From Pezicula radicicola (taxonomy: Eukaryota > Ascomycota > Leotiomycetes > Helotiales > Dermateaceae): 64,000 nucleotides of DNA. Position 1 is the stretch's first letter. Each line of letters begins with the position of its first letter. The notes under the pieces are model-generated. The model searched no databases, was not told where the DNA came from, and saw only the letters and a program-made list of their open reading frames with translations. The DNA lies in assembly GCA_003008705.1 (NCBI GenBank), contig PDUO01000006.1:1497295-1561294 (forward strand). Direction: 5' to 3'. Positions 10,266 through 22,732 of the stretch are shown in pieces. The translations under genes and the position numbers were made by a program.

Positions 10266-13200
10266 TCAAGCACCACAAACTCCAGCATTATTCTTATCAG
10301 CCAAACACCACGTCGTCCCTTCCGTATCCGGACTTTGCTGTAAGGCCAAAGCATCAGTAGTCCCACCATTTCCACACTGATTAGCAGCAGTTCTAACGAA
10401 TTGACTAATCTCAGCACCAGTAACACAAACACTATTTGGAAAGTTACCCCCAAAATTACTACCCTTAAGAGAAACTACGAATCCACACTCGCTAGAACTT
10501 GCAAGTACGCAGTAACTGTCCACTGGTATAACACCATTACCCGGATCTGTACTCTGATCTGAATCGCATTTTCCACCAGAGTTCGGATCGGCATAACAAT
10601 ATCCTGTGCCTGAAGCACTACAAGCTCCGGACGTATCTGTGCAATAATTCGCGTTGGGATCAACTGCTCCTGAACCAACTGCGATATCTAGACAGTCGAG
10701 CATGCTGGTACCTCCAAGAGTTGGAGACGGTGACACGCAATTGACTGTTGTGCCTGTCGGCTCGATCACGATCGTTGAAGTAGGCGTGGGATTTCCTCCA
10801 CCACCACCTCCTCCTCCTCCGCCACCTCCACTAGGCGTTCCAAAGATAGAGTTTAAGGTCTGTGACATCCGGGAATAAATAGATTCATCAAAAGCACTGT
10901 CCACTGTGTAAATCGGCCATTGCCAATTTGCACCATACGCCGGTGCTATAGGTTGTTAGCGAAAAGTTTATAATACGATGCGAAGTTTTACTAACCGATG
11001 GCCGTAATGCCGTTAGTGGGCTCTGGCTCGCAATCAATAACAAGAGAGCAAGTGGAGCTGCAACTTGAGGTCGGGGAGGTGACGCAGATGGATTGACATT
11101 CGGTTGTGATGGTAGTTTCGCAGCCCTCCCCTCCAGCCCCAACTGGAGGTGGAACTCCTCCCGGGAAACATGCTAAGCACGGAATACAGAACAAACATGG
11201 TCCAATGCAAAAGACGTTGCATTCATGACCACAGTCATGCGTACAGGTGGGTGATGGTGCCCCAGAGGAATAGGTAACTGTCGGATTACCTTGAGTTGCG
11301 GTTGGAGTGCTGTACGGATATGGAGGTGGATAAAAAGTGGTGGTGATTGCATTGCAAGACTCTGTTATAATGAATGGAGAAGCTTGGACGCTTGAAGTTG
11401 CAACAATAGTTGTTGGTGCTGTTGTGATATTCACGTTCCAATAGTCAATAGCGGTGGTGGTGACTTAAAGGTTAGTTATCTTAAAGCCGACACTGAGACA
11501 GAAACATACCTGGTGGAATGTCAATGGTAGTTGACACAACTGTCTGGCTCCCACTGCAAAATTCAGTTATAGACGTCGTGTACGGTGGGAATGAAATAGT
11601 TGTCGTAGTGCTTAGTTGCTTAGGAGGTAGTACGATTATGCAAGGAGGGATACAATCGACTGTTGGGTTAGGATCGGACCAAATGCTCGGATCTACATAT
11701 ACCACTGTCGGACCACTTCCGGTACCAATGTTAGCGCCCTCAAGAGCAAGAGGCAGCCATACGCTGATTTCAGTGGTGTAACCTCTATGACAACTTTAGT
11801 CTCAATCTAGTATTAATGTAACATCAAATCACTCACCCCTGCCCACTATCACTTTGAAGAAGTGGAGGTATGCCTCTATAAATCATTAGAAGAAAGCTTA
11901 AGGCTATAACAGTGCTGGATTCATACCCGTCTGGACTTATAACCTGAACAATGCCTTTGGTAAACAGATTATATAGCCAAAGGCCTTGTGTGAACGAGGT
12001 TTCGATTATTCTCTCTTGACAAGACTCTGTAACCAAACATGTCTGGTCGTATTGCTTGGTTTCAATTAGCAAAGTCTCATTCTGGAACTGATTTCTCGCG
12101 ACGTACCTGGAAAAAGCTGTAAAACCCTGCCGAGTAGATATACACATTTGTAGAATTAAGAACCCTCAGAGCATATGCCTCAACGCAGGAAATATCAGTG
12201 CTGCAATCAGAGAAAACAGGATCCGATGGAAACTTGCCAGCCCCGTATGGCGCTATAGCAGAAGGGTTTGCTTGGTAATATGGCGTTTCCGTTTGCATAT
12301 GGCCAAAGTAGACATTGTTTGCTCCTAATAGTTGATACTGATAAAGAGCACTATGCTCTGCGGCCGTGCCATACCACCATGTTGGGCCTTGTGATTCAAT
12401 TAGGACTCCACGTCCGGCGTAAATATTGATTTGAGATGTAGTGGTTGTATCACCGTCCGGGGGCTCGTCGATATCATGGTCAGCTACCCAAGCCCAAACG
12501 TTCTCAAAATAACCCGAAGCTGAATGAGTGACGTGGAATAGCAGAGATGCAGCTTTGCAGTTGTCATTAAGTGAGCCTGTTAGCTTGGGGCAGTCGGCAA
12601 GTTGAAGGTTAGTTCCAAGAGCTCCGCCGACTCTAAAGTGGCAGTCCCACATAGCAGCGGCTCCTTGTGATGATTCCTGTACATTCCATTCAACAAGAAT
12701 GGCGCCAGCAGTCGGGCCTTTCACTGTGAACAAGATATCTGAAATTTCCATTGTGCCAACATCGCCTGTGTTGCCAAACCTTAGAGCAGAAGCGAAGTTA
12801 GCATGGCCGATTTGGCTTTCGACCAATTGGAAATTACTCACTTAACCATAACCTGTGGGTTGTTTATATCCTCAAAAAAAGACCCCGTGCCCATAATTTG
12901 TGACCAACCTGTTGAGATATGTTAGCAATCCCGTGCAGTGAGAAGATGCCGTTCCTACCTTCACCAACGATAACGGATCCTGTTGGTACGTTGATAGTGT
13001 TCTGTACTTGATAAATGCCCGCCGGGAAGAAAACCGGTGCACCACCTGCACCACTTAATAAAGAATTAATAGCACCACTCTGATCTCCAGTCCCATCATT
13101 TGAAATGCCATGTGCTGTGGCGACGAGAAAAGCGCTGGCAGCTATATTTCCGTACTGAGGCTTTGATCTTTCGAAGAATTTCCCACCACTGTCAAGAAGA

Positions 13201-14885
13201 TTCGGAGACTTTGTTGGACTGGGGGATACGTAGCCAGTAACTGGACCACCAAGACCATCGATTGTCGTGTAACGGGGTCCAATCGCCCAAGATTTGATCG
13301 TGACAGCGCCCGAAGAGCCTTCCAAAATAGTCGCTCCGCCAGACACCAGAACAATAGCCTGAGAATTCTCTACAAGAAGATTGTCTAGTACGATGTTTGG
13401 GACAAACCCCTCAGCGTTTGTTGTGATCGCGTATGGAACGCCGTTGAAGTGTGAATCTAAGAGAAGTAAGCGAGTGTTTAGAGGCACCTATAAATGTTCT
13501 GCTCACCGATCACAGACACTGAACCGGTCCCCTGGCCACCAAGACCACCATACTGAGTCAAGTCCAGGGCAATATAGCAAGAAAGCACAGAGATACTCTT
13601 CCATGTAAATCCCCAATCCCACACCATCGAGATGGCCGTTAAACAAGACGTAAACTGAAGATTTCGAGCTGTGAATTGCTGCGAGCCAGCGCGGAACCCA
13701 ATATTACCGCCGGTGAACGTGAGGTCGCTCACAAAACCTCCACTTCCCTGCAAATCACATTAACACAAGCGGCGACAGAAGGAAGTGTGACAATGCCTGT
13801 ACTTACATTCTCCATGAAAATACCCACAGCAGTGGTTGCGCCTGCAGAGTCCGAAACTGGCATGACGAAGTCAATGTTTTGCAAAGATGTCGCCTGAGCT
13901 ACCTGCCAATGGATTCCTGTTGGGACATATGTTTGGTCTCCTTGGACGTTGGATCGTGGCATTGCGGTCAAATCTATAACAAAATTCCTGACCTGACGAT
14001 AGAATTGGTTTTGATTGATATACCATTCGTTGCCATTAGCTCCAGGAATATAAACATCGCTATCGATAAGTGCAATTCCGCTGAAATTAGCAGAACCTTT
14101 AAGAGTAGGCTTTGAATTCGCATTGCCCACAAATTGCGTGTAGTAGTATCTATAAGTGAACCGAGTCAATTGGAGTTTAATGACGCATGTCTTTCATAAC
14201 TTACTGTACGATTGGCGAGCTGATCAGATATGTTCCTGCTGGAAAGTATACAAGGGCCTAAGATTATCAGAAAACTGGCATTCGATTTGAAGTGTCTATC
14301 TTCACTCACGCCGGAAATTGTAGTTGAACCGCAAGCCTGGCCACACCTATTTCCACTTGAAGCTGCCATGTTTATAGCTGCAGTATCATCGGTAACACCG
14401 TCCCCTTTAGCTCCGTAATCCATTACGTTTCTGAAGAATGTGTAAGGCTGTTCTTGTAGTGGCATCTGTAAATATTAGCATGTCGAGCTTTCAAGAACCT
14501 AACAACTCATACCTGGCCATGCTCTATCGTCTCCATCCAAAATGCACTGCTTTGTCGTTGTTCAAAATACCCTGGAGTGTAACCAGGCATTGTCTCCTCT
14601 AAATGTAGGGAAGTCAAATTTGCGCCACTTGTTGAGTTTGCATTTACACTGATATTCGAGGCGCTTGTTAACGGGCCATTGAGGGTGCCTTTGTCCGGCG
14701 CCACTCCAAATGTGTTTCCTTGGTTATTGACCATATAATCTGGCGCTGCCTAATTTTCGTTTAGATTCAATCTTGTTGCATGAGATTGAGGAAAACCTTA
14801 CAAGCGGTGGCCCTACAGGCAGAGGAATGGAGTTTGCGGCTAGAGTAGCATGGCTAACAGCTACTAGAATAAATAACAGTTTCAT
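10266..14885 (-). CDS. secreted GH55-type exo-beta-1,3-glucanase with Cys-rich C-terminal extension
   Basis: Fourteen exons join in phase to 1,022 residues: 14885-14802, 14749-14513, 14465-14310, 14257-14205, 14149-13807, 13747-13507, 13456-12959, 12908-12842, 12779-12107, 12054-11927, 11875-11837, 11784-11510, 11463-10996 and 10945-10266. A signal peptide (MKLLFILVAV...TLA) precedes two parallel beta-helix halves. Each half has the GH55 hallmark pair: first DYGAKGDGVTDDTAAI plus VYFPAGTYLI, then GTGDQSGAI plus VFFPAGIYQV. In GH55 the two helices form the active cleft that releases glucose from beta-1,3-glucan in walls or storage polymers. After the catalytic part come a Ser/Thr/Pro-rich linker, a Cys-rich segment with paired cysteines, a run of 12 glycines and a second Cys-rich tail of about 150 residues. 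This is longer than ordinary GH55 enzymes (about 750-800 residues). The tail may anchor or target the enzyme; that is inference. The gene is divergent from the metallopeptidase gene. Confidence 0.85.
10794..10829 (-). repeat. poly-glycine tract (12 GGN codons)
   Basis: A run of GGN codons in the last exon of the glucanase gene encodes 12 consecutive glycines between the folded parts. It is a likely flexible linker and a likely site of length variation. Confidence 0.85.
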
Positions 14886-15578
14886 ACTGAAGCACGCTGA
14901 ATTGCAAAATAGTAACTATGACTATGAAAATTGCTCCCAAAGAAAGCGTAAATTATAGCTGGCCAACATCCAGGTTTACTGAGGTTCTTGGGGGGAAAAA
15001 GAAATTGAATGAGATAAGACAGGCGCAGTGAAAGTATGCGCACTATTGAAATGAGAATCGGTCAAGGACGATGGTCGCCTGATGCAATATTGGCGTCTGC
15101 TAGAATCTATGTTGTCTTGTGACGATAAACTCAGAGGATGCCCATAAGTTAGTCCTGAGGGCGACATGATCTGGTCCTTTTTGGACTCGTCTCCGATGCA
15201 TTGGCATGAATAATCATGCTTATAAGGGGTTGATTACAACCATCAGATCTCAAACAGGGGGGTTAATGAACCCTGGCTGATTTTGGATTGCCCGAGTTCT
15301 ACAGCGAAGAGGGATATTCCACTTTGGCTTCCCAGGTGTCATAGGAATATGTTCTATAAGATACGCTAATAGTCAGTTCCTTGTTTATCGGCAATGGCGT
15401 TCGGAGCTATGCTGCAGGGTCTCCAGAGGTCGTGCTGATTCAGAACGCAATCCAATATAAGTTATACCAAGCAAAAAGGATTGGCATGTCGCTCCCTCAT
15501 GTACTATCTTCTAGCCATCGTGTTATAAAAATTTTGAGTTCTTCGAAGAAATTCCTTCAGACTTCCAGGAGACTCAAG
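14886..15578. promoter_or_regulatory. divergent promoter between glucanase and metallopeptidase genes
   Basis: This 693-bp spacer separates two genes for secreted proteins that face away from each other. A TATAAAA stands at 15524-15530, 49 bp before the metallopeptidase ATG, in the right place for a TATA box. On the glucanase side a weaker CTATAATT lies about 70 bp upstream of its ATG. I find no operator with enough symmetry to name. Confidence 0.5.
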
Positions 15579-16729
15579 ATGTTTCCCAATATCCACGTTG
15601 CCATAACTAAGTTCCTTATAGTCGCCGGTGCAATATTTTCGAGTGTGCCATCTGCTCAGGCAATCGTTCCCATTACGCAAGCATTTACTGTTGCCAGTGG
15701 AAATTCAGAAGGCAGTTGTGATGACCAGAGCGATCTGCTAAGCAACATGTGGGCCGAGTGCTTGGCCCTCACCGAAGCAGCCATCGATGCCATCAATGAT
15801 TTCCCTACCAATACGAATATCCAGGAACTCTTCTATACATTTTGGTCGCAGGACGTCTTGGAAGACCCAAACACGGAGGAAGAAATTAATGATATTAAAG
15901 GTAAGCATAAAGTCAAAGCTTGACCTTGGTGGAAAAGCCTAACATTTTATCTTCAGAGTGGTTCCAAAACGTCCAGAACTTCATCAACGGAAACAGGCAA
16001 GTCTATCGTCAAGGCGCAGCTGGTGGACCACTACTGTATTGTGACGACAAATGGCTCACCAAAAACGCGTGGACGGATGATGCACAAGATGCAAATGGCT
16101 TTGTTACGGATCAGGATCAGGATAGCCCAACCTTTGGGCAGAGGCTTTCTATCCAAGAGGTCGGCGTTATACGCTCTAATGCGTATCAAACTTATTGGAA
16201 TCAGAATCCCCAGCCAGTGCCATATTGGAGTGGTGCTCCGTTGAATGCATACATATTTGACTCTCCTTACACAAACCAGGGAGGATCCTATTGCGCAGCT
16301 GGTAATCTTGCTGGCACACAAGACGATACTCCGCGAACGTCCATAACTTTATGCCTCGCTTCATTTTCCACTGGGCCTACCATAGCGCATGACACATTTT
16401 TGGGTGAATCAGACCCCGAGGTGAATGACAAGGTGGAGGATTCTAGCTGTCTCTCTCTGACATTATTCCACGAGCTATTCCATGCAGTTGAAGGGAGACA
16501 ATATACCCCAGATGCCACCAGCAGTAAGTTCTAGGAAATGCGCGAGAATAATTGCATTGCTAACAAACGTAAAGAGTCAGGTGCGGCCGAAGCAATATCA
16601 TTAGCAGCAAATAATGATAGAAGATGTCTAGATAATCCTGAGACATACACCTGGTTCGCACTGACCGCTTGGTATTACTACAACAAAAATGCGTGGTTTA
16701 GAGCGGGTGAAGATACTGCAGATAATTAG
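15579..16729 (+). CDS. secreted HExxH zinc metallopeptidase-like protein
   Basis: Three exons, 15579-15900, 15957-16523 and 16581-16729, encode 345 residues. Both introns (56 and 57 bp) are GTAAGC/GTAAGT...CAG. The ATG at 15579 is chosen because it gives a clean signal peptide (FLIVAGAIFSSVPSAQA) just after a TATA box. Further upstream the frame stays open but shows no protein-like sequence. The zincin motif HELFH falls at residues 279-283. Upstream residues include several Cys and many Asn and Gln, and the C-terminus reads TWFALTAWYYY. The layout (secretion signal, HExxH about 65 residues from the end, Tyr-rich tail) recalls fungal extracellular M35-like or lysine-specific metalloendopeptidase domains, but I cannot place the third zinc ligand. 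Hydrolysis of extracellular protein is the likely role. Confidence 0.75.
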
Positions 16730-16888
16730 GATGCAACAGCGGCAATATCTTGGCAAATCCCCATGCCATAATATGAGCGAAACAAGTCGATCTTACTATT
16801 GATTTGAAAGTGTATACAGTACTCCTTAAGCACAGCAGTGAATAAATTGGCTTATAGTAAACGCGAAATGGTAGTGTCATCATCGTCA

Positions 16889-17724
16889 TTACTGGCGCCC
16901 AGAACGTGCTCCTGGTACGACATCAAAATCCACATACTTATCAATCCAGCCCAAAGCCCCTTGAGCCTTAAGCTGATTTTCCCAATGTTGCGACACGGTA
17001 AGCGAGCCCTTAAAGCTTGATATTCCAGCCACTGGCCCAGGTCCAGTCTGGAGGATGCTCACGTTCTGGAGAAAGTCCATTTCCGCTTCCTTTCCATTCC
17101 AAGACATCACCCACACCGAAACGATGCATTCCTTCCCATTCCACACCGTCACTCCATCTTGCCATCCCCGTGATGGTAGAGTTCGATAAGCAAGCGGCGA
17201 AGAAGACCCTGAAAATCCGGTGCCGTATGGATAGAACGGTCCTTGAATGCTTTCTATTGCTCTACGAGAATCCGATGAAATTGGAGTGGGGAAATAAATC
17301 GAACGCAGTTGGGTATGTAGCCCAAGCCTAGTCTTTGAGAGGATATTGTCAAATGAAGCCATTGTCAAAGTAGGCTGGGATTGATTGTTCGACAGCGACT
17401 GAAGCGTGGTTACTAAATCGTTATTTAGAGAGGAAGCTTCGAAGGCTCTGAAGGACTCGCGAGTATCCCATACTAGATATACAGTTAGTGAAAGTCATCG
17501 AACAGAGATCACAAGAGAACTCAGAAGGCGGTCAACTTACATGTATACAATAGAACCGTCTCTGGGTCGTTTTGTATCCGACCCCAAAAGCTTCTTTTAT
17601 GTCCGAATGCTGTTACTAGTGCGCCGAAAATCGAATGCCAATTCCTGCCATCATCCCGAATGTCATGTTCTAGAGGCAAGCGAAAACTTAACCAGCTAGT
17701 TATTGTAGGCAGAGAGTATTCCAT
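16889..17724 (-). CDS. hypothetical protein, possible dimeric alpha/beta-barrel fold
   Basis: Two exons, 17724-17541 and 17472-16889, joined by a 68-bp GTAAGT...TCTAG intron, encode 255 residues without a signal peptide or membrane segment. The junction region LLYTLWDTRESFRAFEAS resembles the strand-helix unit of stress-responsive or antibiotic-monooxygenase-like dimeric alpha/beta barrels. The C-terminal half has a similar hydrophobic pattern around VSVWVMSWNG. That fold guess rests on pattern only. The 3' end faces the metallopeptidase gene, 160 bp away. No role can be given. Confidence 0.6.
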
Positions 17725-18973
17725 TCTTTTTATTTGGGTTCTGTGTCAGTAATCAAGATGGATAGCAAAAAGACAGCCTACGGTGGAGACGGCTAAGTCT
17801 TACATAATTAATCATCCGCTTATCACGTGGACCTCTAAGATTGTGTGCTCTCTGAATCGATGGCGGTTAATATTGCACAACACACAGGGGAAGACTTCGA
17901 GGAGTATCTCTCGGCGTGATTGGGAAACGTATACAGACGTCAAGGTAGGTATGGTAGCTAGGTATAGTACTCTTATTTTCGGGCAGGGCATTAACCCGCT
18001 AAACCATATCGACAGATAAGATTGGACTGTGAAGAAGTTGAAGTGCGACAAATTGAAGTAAGATCTTACATATCCACGCAGATGTGGGTGCTAGTTGGTG
18101 TACATGAAATCTGATCTGGTGGATGGAGTTTTGGCGATAAGGTAAACAAAGGGGCCGGAATGGGCAAACCTAACAACCGACGATCACAGTACGATTACGG
18201 GTACGAGTAGTCGGAAACATGAGAGGGGACTGTGTACAGAGTACCTATACCTAGTTTCTCGAATAATATAACATTTTGGAACAGGATTTGCTTATAATTT
18301 AACATTATATATTTCAAGATTTTACCAAATTCTCGCAAGGAAACATACTCGTATCCATAAAATTAAGCGACCTAACAGACTATGTCGGAAAGCAAGCATA
18401 CTTTGCAAGATAATCGCAAAGGATTTTGTTTCATAGCGCTTACTACAATATCCCTTTTACAACTAGCGTTAGCCCATTTTCGCTCGAGGCAGTTGATACA
18501 TGGAAGTCTTACTGCAGATCAGTCTTGTCATACCCCTTGACCCTGCAGATGACATATATCTGCACAGAAGCATCATGCCTAACACTTACTCCTCGGCTAT
18601 TTGCAGAAGGGTTTGAATAGGCTATGGAGGTGGGAACTTCCCCATTTGTGTTTTCGTGCTTAGAGCAACCTCTAGTCAATGTCACTCCCGAGTAAATACG
18701 CAATTATATGTTATTGATGACAATGCATTGAGGGTTTTTTGGTGCGGGGCACCATCTACGCTAAGGCTGTGTGATAGATACATTCGCTTAGTGCTACAGA
18801 GAAGTGTCCATCTCGAGAGAGTTTCGGTCGCAACCTTATTTGATTTGCTTTCTATCTTTTGTGCCTCATAGCACTATTCCAGGACTGAATTGATCTCTGA
18901 GATATTCGAGAGCACCTAAACACTGTCTATCCTCTTACTCTTACTCTCAACTCCTTTCTTCGGATACGGCGCA
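17725..18973. other. spacer; left border of the putative cluster
   Basis: There are no supported genes. The last 40 bases before the P450 start are CT-rich (repeats of CTCTTACT), a common leader composition in filamentous fungi. Confidence 0.5.
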
Positions 18974-20533
18974 ATGATTTCCGTTTGGATACTTGCAGGC
19001 CTACCAGTTCTATGGTTTCTTTCTGCTGCCTGGCAGTCTGTATCAAAGTGGTCAAGGTTCAGGAAAGCAGCCGCAACTTATGGATGTCAACCACCAAACC
19101 GTGTCCGCGATACGGATCCCATTTTTGGTCTTGATTTCTATCCCAAAATGGCAAAAGCAGACAATACAGGACAACACGCTCAATTCTTTTACGAACTCCA
19201 CAAAAAGTACGGCATGACCTTTCAATATAACGTTCTAGGTAGTCGACGAGTTAGCACGGCACTTCCTGAGAATGTCCGCGCCATCGCAGTCACACAATTC
19301 GATAACTTCGGTGTAGAACCTCAGCGTGGAAACAATACTGCACCATTCATGGAAAAGGGCGTCTTCACTCATGATGGCGAATTTTGGAAGAATTCAAAAG
19401 CTGTGATAAAGCCTATCTTCGACCGCGCTGAGGTTGCAGACTTGGAAAACTTCGAAACGCATGTCTCGCGGTTTTTGAGCCTGATTCCAAAAAACTCAAG
19501 TACGTTTGATATACGGCCTTTGCTCAAAAGACTGGTGAGTATACTACGTCCCAGTCTATAGAGTAGTATGACAGTCTAATCTGATTAGTTTTTGGATACG
19601 TCAACCGAATTTATCTTCGGGCAGAGTGCCGAATCATTGCTCTCGAACGATGAAAGCGAGTTTATCGATGCTTTCGATAGATCGGTCCGCGGCATGAGTC
19701 GTCGACTGATAGCTGGATCGCATTTCCAATTCTTATTTGCATTTGAAAGAGATTACAAGAAGAACTATACCATTGTGCATAAATTTGTAGATCGACAAAT
19801 CCAGAGAGCAATTGACGACCAACAAAGTGGGAAGTCAGAAACATCCAAGAAATACGTCCTCTTGCGGGAGCTCTTCAAGAATATTCAAGACCCTCGCGAA
19901 CTACGATCGCAGGTGATAAACCTGTTCTTTCCCGCACGCGATACTGTTGCTACTGGATTCTCGTCGATAATGCTGGAGCTTGCCCGCCACCCGGAGGCAT
20001 TCGAGGAGTTGCGAGCAGAAGTTAAAAGAATTGGCGACAGGAAACTCACTTTCGAATTTCTCAAATCGCTCAAAGTTCCAAGGGCCATTATCAACGAAAC
20101 ACTGAGACTACACCCACTAGCCTCATCTGTCAGTAAAACTGCTCTCTGCGATTCCATCCTCCCCGTCGGCGGCGGCCCAGATGGCACGTCGCCACTCTTT
20201 GTGCCTAAGGGTACAAATGTGTTGACAGACTTGTATACCATACAAAACGATCCTGAAATTTGGGGAGATGATGTCGAGGAATTCAAGTTATCGCGCTGGG
20301 CTGAAGGACGACCATTGTGGGAGGCCAGATGGCAGTTCGAACCCTTCTTTGGTGGCCCTCGTATGTGCCCTGCGAGGATGCAGGTTCTTACCCAGGTCAC
20401 CTATTTGCTTGTAAGGATGGCGCAGGAATTCAAGGCCTTGGAGAATCGCGAAATCACGCCGGATTATGTTGAAGCTAATGATTTGACGTTTGATAATGTT
20501 AAGGGGGTTCGGATCGGATTTGTGCGGGCTTAG
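18974..20533 (+). CDS. cytochrome P450, CYP52-like monooxygenase
   Basis: Two exons, 18974-19534 and 19589-20533, joined at a 54-bp GTGAGT...ATTAG intron, encode 501 residues. An N-terminal hydrophobic anchor is followed by a short basic stretch. The helix I segment reads FPARDTVATG. The ARDT form is usual in CYP52/CYP63-type alkane and fatty-acid hydroxylases, in place of the common AGxDT. The ExxR pair is in NETLR. The heme loop FFGGPRMCPAR puts the ligand cysteine at residue 447. DTSTEFIFGQS and FGVEPQRGN are also typical of this group. These enzymes sit in the ER membrane and hydroxylate lipophilic chains with help from the P450 reductase. Here it could oxidise a precursor or the peptide product, which is inference from its position at the cluster edge. 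It is convergent with the next P450. Confidence 0.88.
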
Positions 20534-20993
20534 AGGGTGGTTTGGGTTAATGGTTACTATACTTGGAGGATCACTTAGAATGAATGGCATTGCTGGATCG
20601 ATATCAACTGAGATGCATCAAGATTAAGATTAACGTGCTTCTACCTCGCTACCCCTTTCCATCACTAACCCTTATCTGTAAGCGAAACAATTGATCCCTA
20701 ATCTGATATCTCCTATTATTCGCCGTGTATATTTCCTTCAGCAAGACATGCTCAAGTCATAGTGAGTACTGGACGCGATCTGTACAATACTTCGTGCATT
20801 TGGTAAGTAACATCCTCCAGTCTTATAGAATCCAAAGGAAAAAATCATATCGTCAGTGAGAACCAACTCGGCAATTCAAAATTTTGGAGGTCGTTGGGAA
20901 AATGCGCACATCTTGAGATTAGAAAATATGCACAGATGGAAAATGAACAAAAGACTGTTGATACCATATAACCCTAATCAACTTTTTATTCTA
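20534..20993. other. spacer between convergent P450 genes
   Basis: This 460-bp interval holds the 3' ends of two convergent genes. I see no further open frame and no distinct terminator structure. Confidence 0.5.
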
Positions 20994-22732
20994 CTACTCC
21001 CCTTTCACTACTGATGCTGAAACCCTCTTCCTAATCATTAGTTTGACCTTGAAGTCAGTCATAACCCCTAATCCCTTGTATACATTCGCAGGCCTTTCCG
21101 TGACTCCATCTTGCAACTTAATATCATAATTCAGAAGTAAATGTCCAAGCAAAATTTTGATCTCATTATTCACAAAGAAGCGGCCTGGGCAGGGATGATT
21201 GCCGTGACCAAATGTCAGCGCATCGATACTCAGACTTACAAACTGGTACTTCTGTTCGAGTCCAGGCTTTTGCCGAATTTTCTCAAATCGGAGACCGTCA
21301 AATGTGCTGGGATTGTCCCAAATTCGTGGATCCATATTTTGAGAAGCTGCGGAGACTGCAGTGAATGTGCCAGCTGGGAGCGTAGTTCCGTCGGAGAAGG
21401 TAGTATCTTTTTTGACCCAACGGGTTACAGTTACTGTGGGCATAGTAAGTAAAGTCGAAAAAATTGGTCCATGCGGATAGTGGGAGACTTACTTAAACCA
21501 GGTGGATTTACACGCTGTGATTCTTTCATGAAGCTGTCAAGTTTGCGAAGTTTCGGCATTGTAGATTTGAGAAACCTCCCCCCATCCTCCAAAAGAACCG
21601 TTTCGAGCTCTTCACGCAACGGTGCGACATTCTCTTGGTAGGCAGCTAGGTCATAGATCATGTGGACAATCTATAATCTCGTTAGGGCTTTTTCTTCTCA
21701 ATTATCTCATGATACTTCAGCGTGCACATACCGCCTGACTTGTATTCTGCATGCTCGCCAATGCAAAGTTGGAAAAGATATCAGTATAGTACTCAAAATC
21801 ATTGACTCGGGCTCCAGCATCGTCGATTACAGTCTGTAGAATATCACTGGGCTTCTTGAAGTCAGAATGCTTCATTTGTCGTTGACGCTCCTTTACTAGA
21901 GGTGTAATCAAGCGCCTTATCGAGTTCCGGTAACCCATAGTCCTCTTAACTATTGGATTAAAGTGGGCAGTTATTGGAAGTGACCATTGTGGGAGCTTCC
22001 ACAACTCGGCTTCAGCAAATATGGCGTCGATTAAGTAGCGCCGCATTGCCTCCAGCCATTCTTCGTTTCTTGAAAGTGGTAGTCCGACAAAGAGGCGTGA
22101 GAACATTATGGCCACGATGTTGACAACAGCCTCGTACATGACAACGCTGGTCCAACCCTCGGAACATTCAGGAAGACTCTTGTTCACTGCTTCTGACACC
22201 TCATCCTGTAGAACATCCAGAACAGTCCCAACATCACGGGTCAGGTTGACCTGAATGGCGTGGATCACTGGCTGAATATCACCAAGTCCAATACCAGTGT
22301 ACTTTGGATGGAAGCGAACTTCCTCCTCCCCTTTGAAGCTGACTTGGGACTCCGGCAATTTCTTCATTTCTTCTAGATAGAATGGTGGTACGACTGTAAT
22401 GGCGAGGGGTTTGCAGCGAATATTAAATGGCGAATCAGGAAACTGTGCATATCCAAAGTTAGTGAAATTCAAACCCAGTGTAATCACCAAGGAGAATAAT
22501 TGAGACCAACCTTCCGATATCCCTCCTCCACTGCCAGTCGGGAACTTTCATCCTCCTCATTTCCAAACATAGGAATATCTGGCAATTTCTGTGACTTTGG
22601 TTTTGGTCTTTTCCATAATGGGATTGAAACTGCAAACAGCAGCACAACGCATACAGGAACTAATACAGCAAGATTGCTAAGTGGCAATTGTGATGCCTGA
22701 AATAAAGAATTCATCGTGGATGAGAAAGACAT
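20994..22732 (-). CDS. cytochrome P450 (ent-kaurene-oxidase-like class)
   Basis: Four exons, 22732-22511, 22442-21732, 21670-21493 and 21433-20994, encode 516 residues. The introns are 59-68 bp and all GT-AG. An N-terminal membrane anchor (about residues 20-41) precedes a Pro/Lys hinge. The RHDL-type region reads NLTRDVGTVL. ExxR is in KESQR, followed by PPGL. The heme loop FGHGNHPCPGR puts the ligand cysteine at residue 452. The end, NYDIKL...ERPANVYKG, is nearly the same as in the P450 at 34318-35992, so the two are paralogues. Enzymes of this class oxidise terpenoids, indoles and peptides in fungal clusters. I expect an ER-bound tailoring oxidase of the NRPS product or of a building block, but cannot choose the site. 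The third splice acceptor (after CCCACAG) is the least certain. Confidence 0.88.

Noticed and set aside
12082..12106. 25-bp intron in the glucanase gene
   Set aside because: Too short for fungal splicing. A 52-bp intron (12055-12106) with a GCTAAT branch-like site keeps the frame and gives the expected FFQQYDQTC sequence.
12720..12841. Reading straight through 12842 with the peptide VSNFQLVESQIGH
   Set aside because: It needs a frame change. A GTGAGT...CTAAG intron with a GCTAAC branch site removes it and joins QVMVK to FGNTGDVG cleanly.
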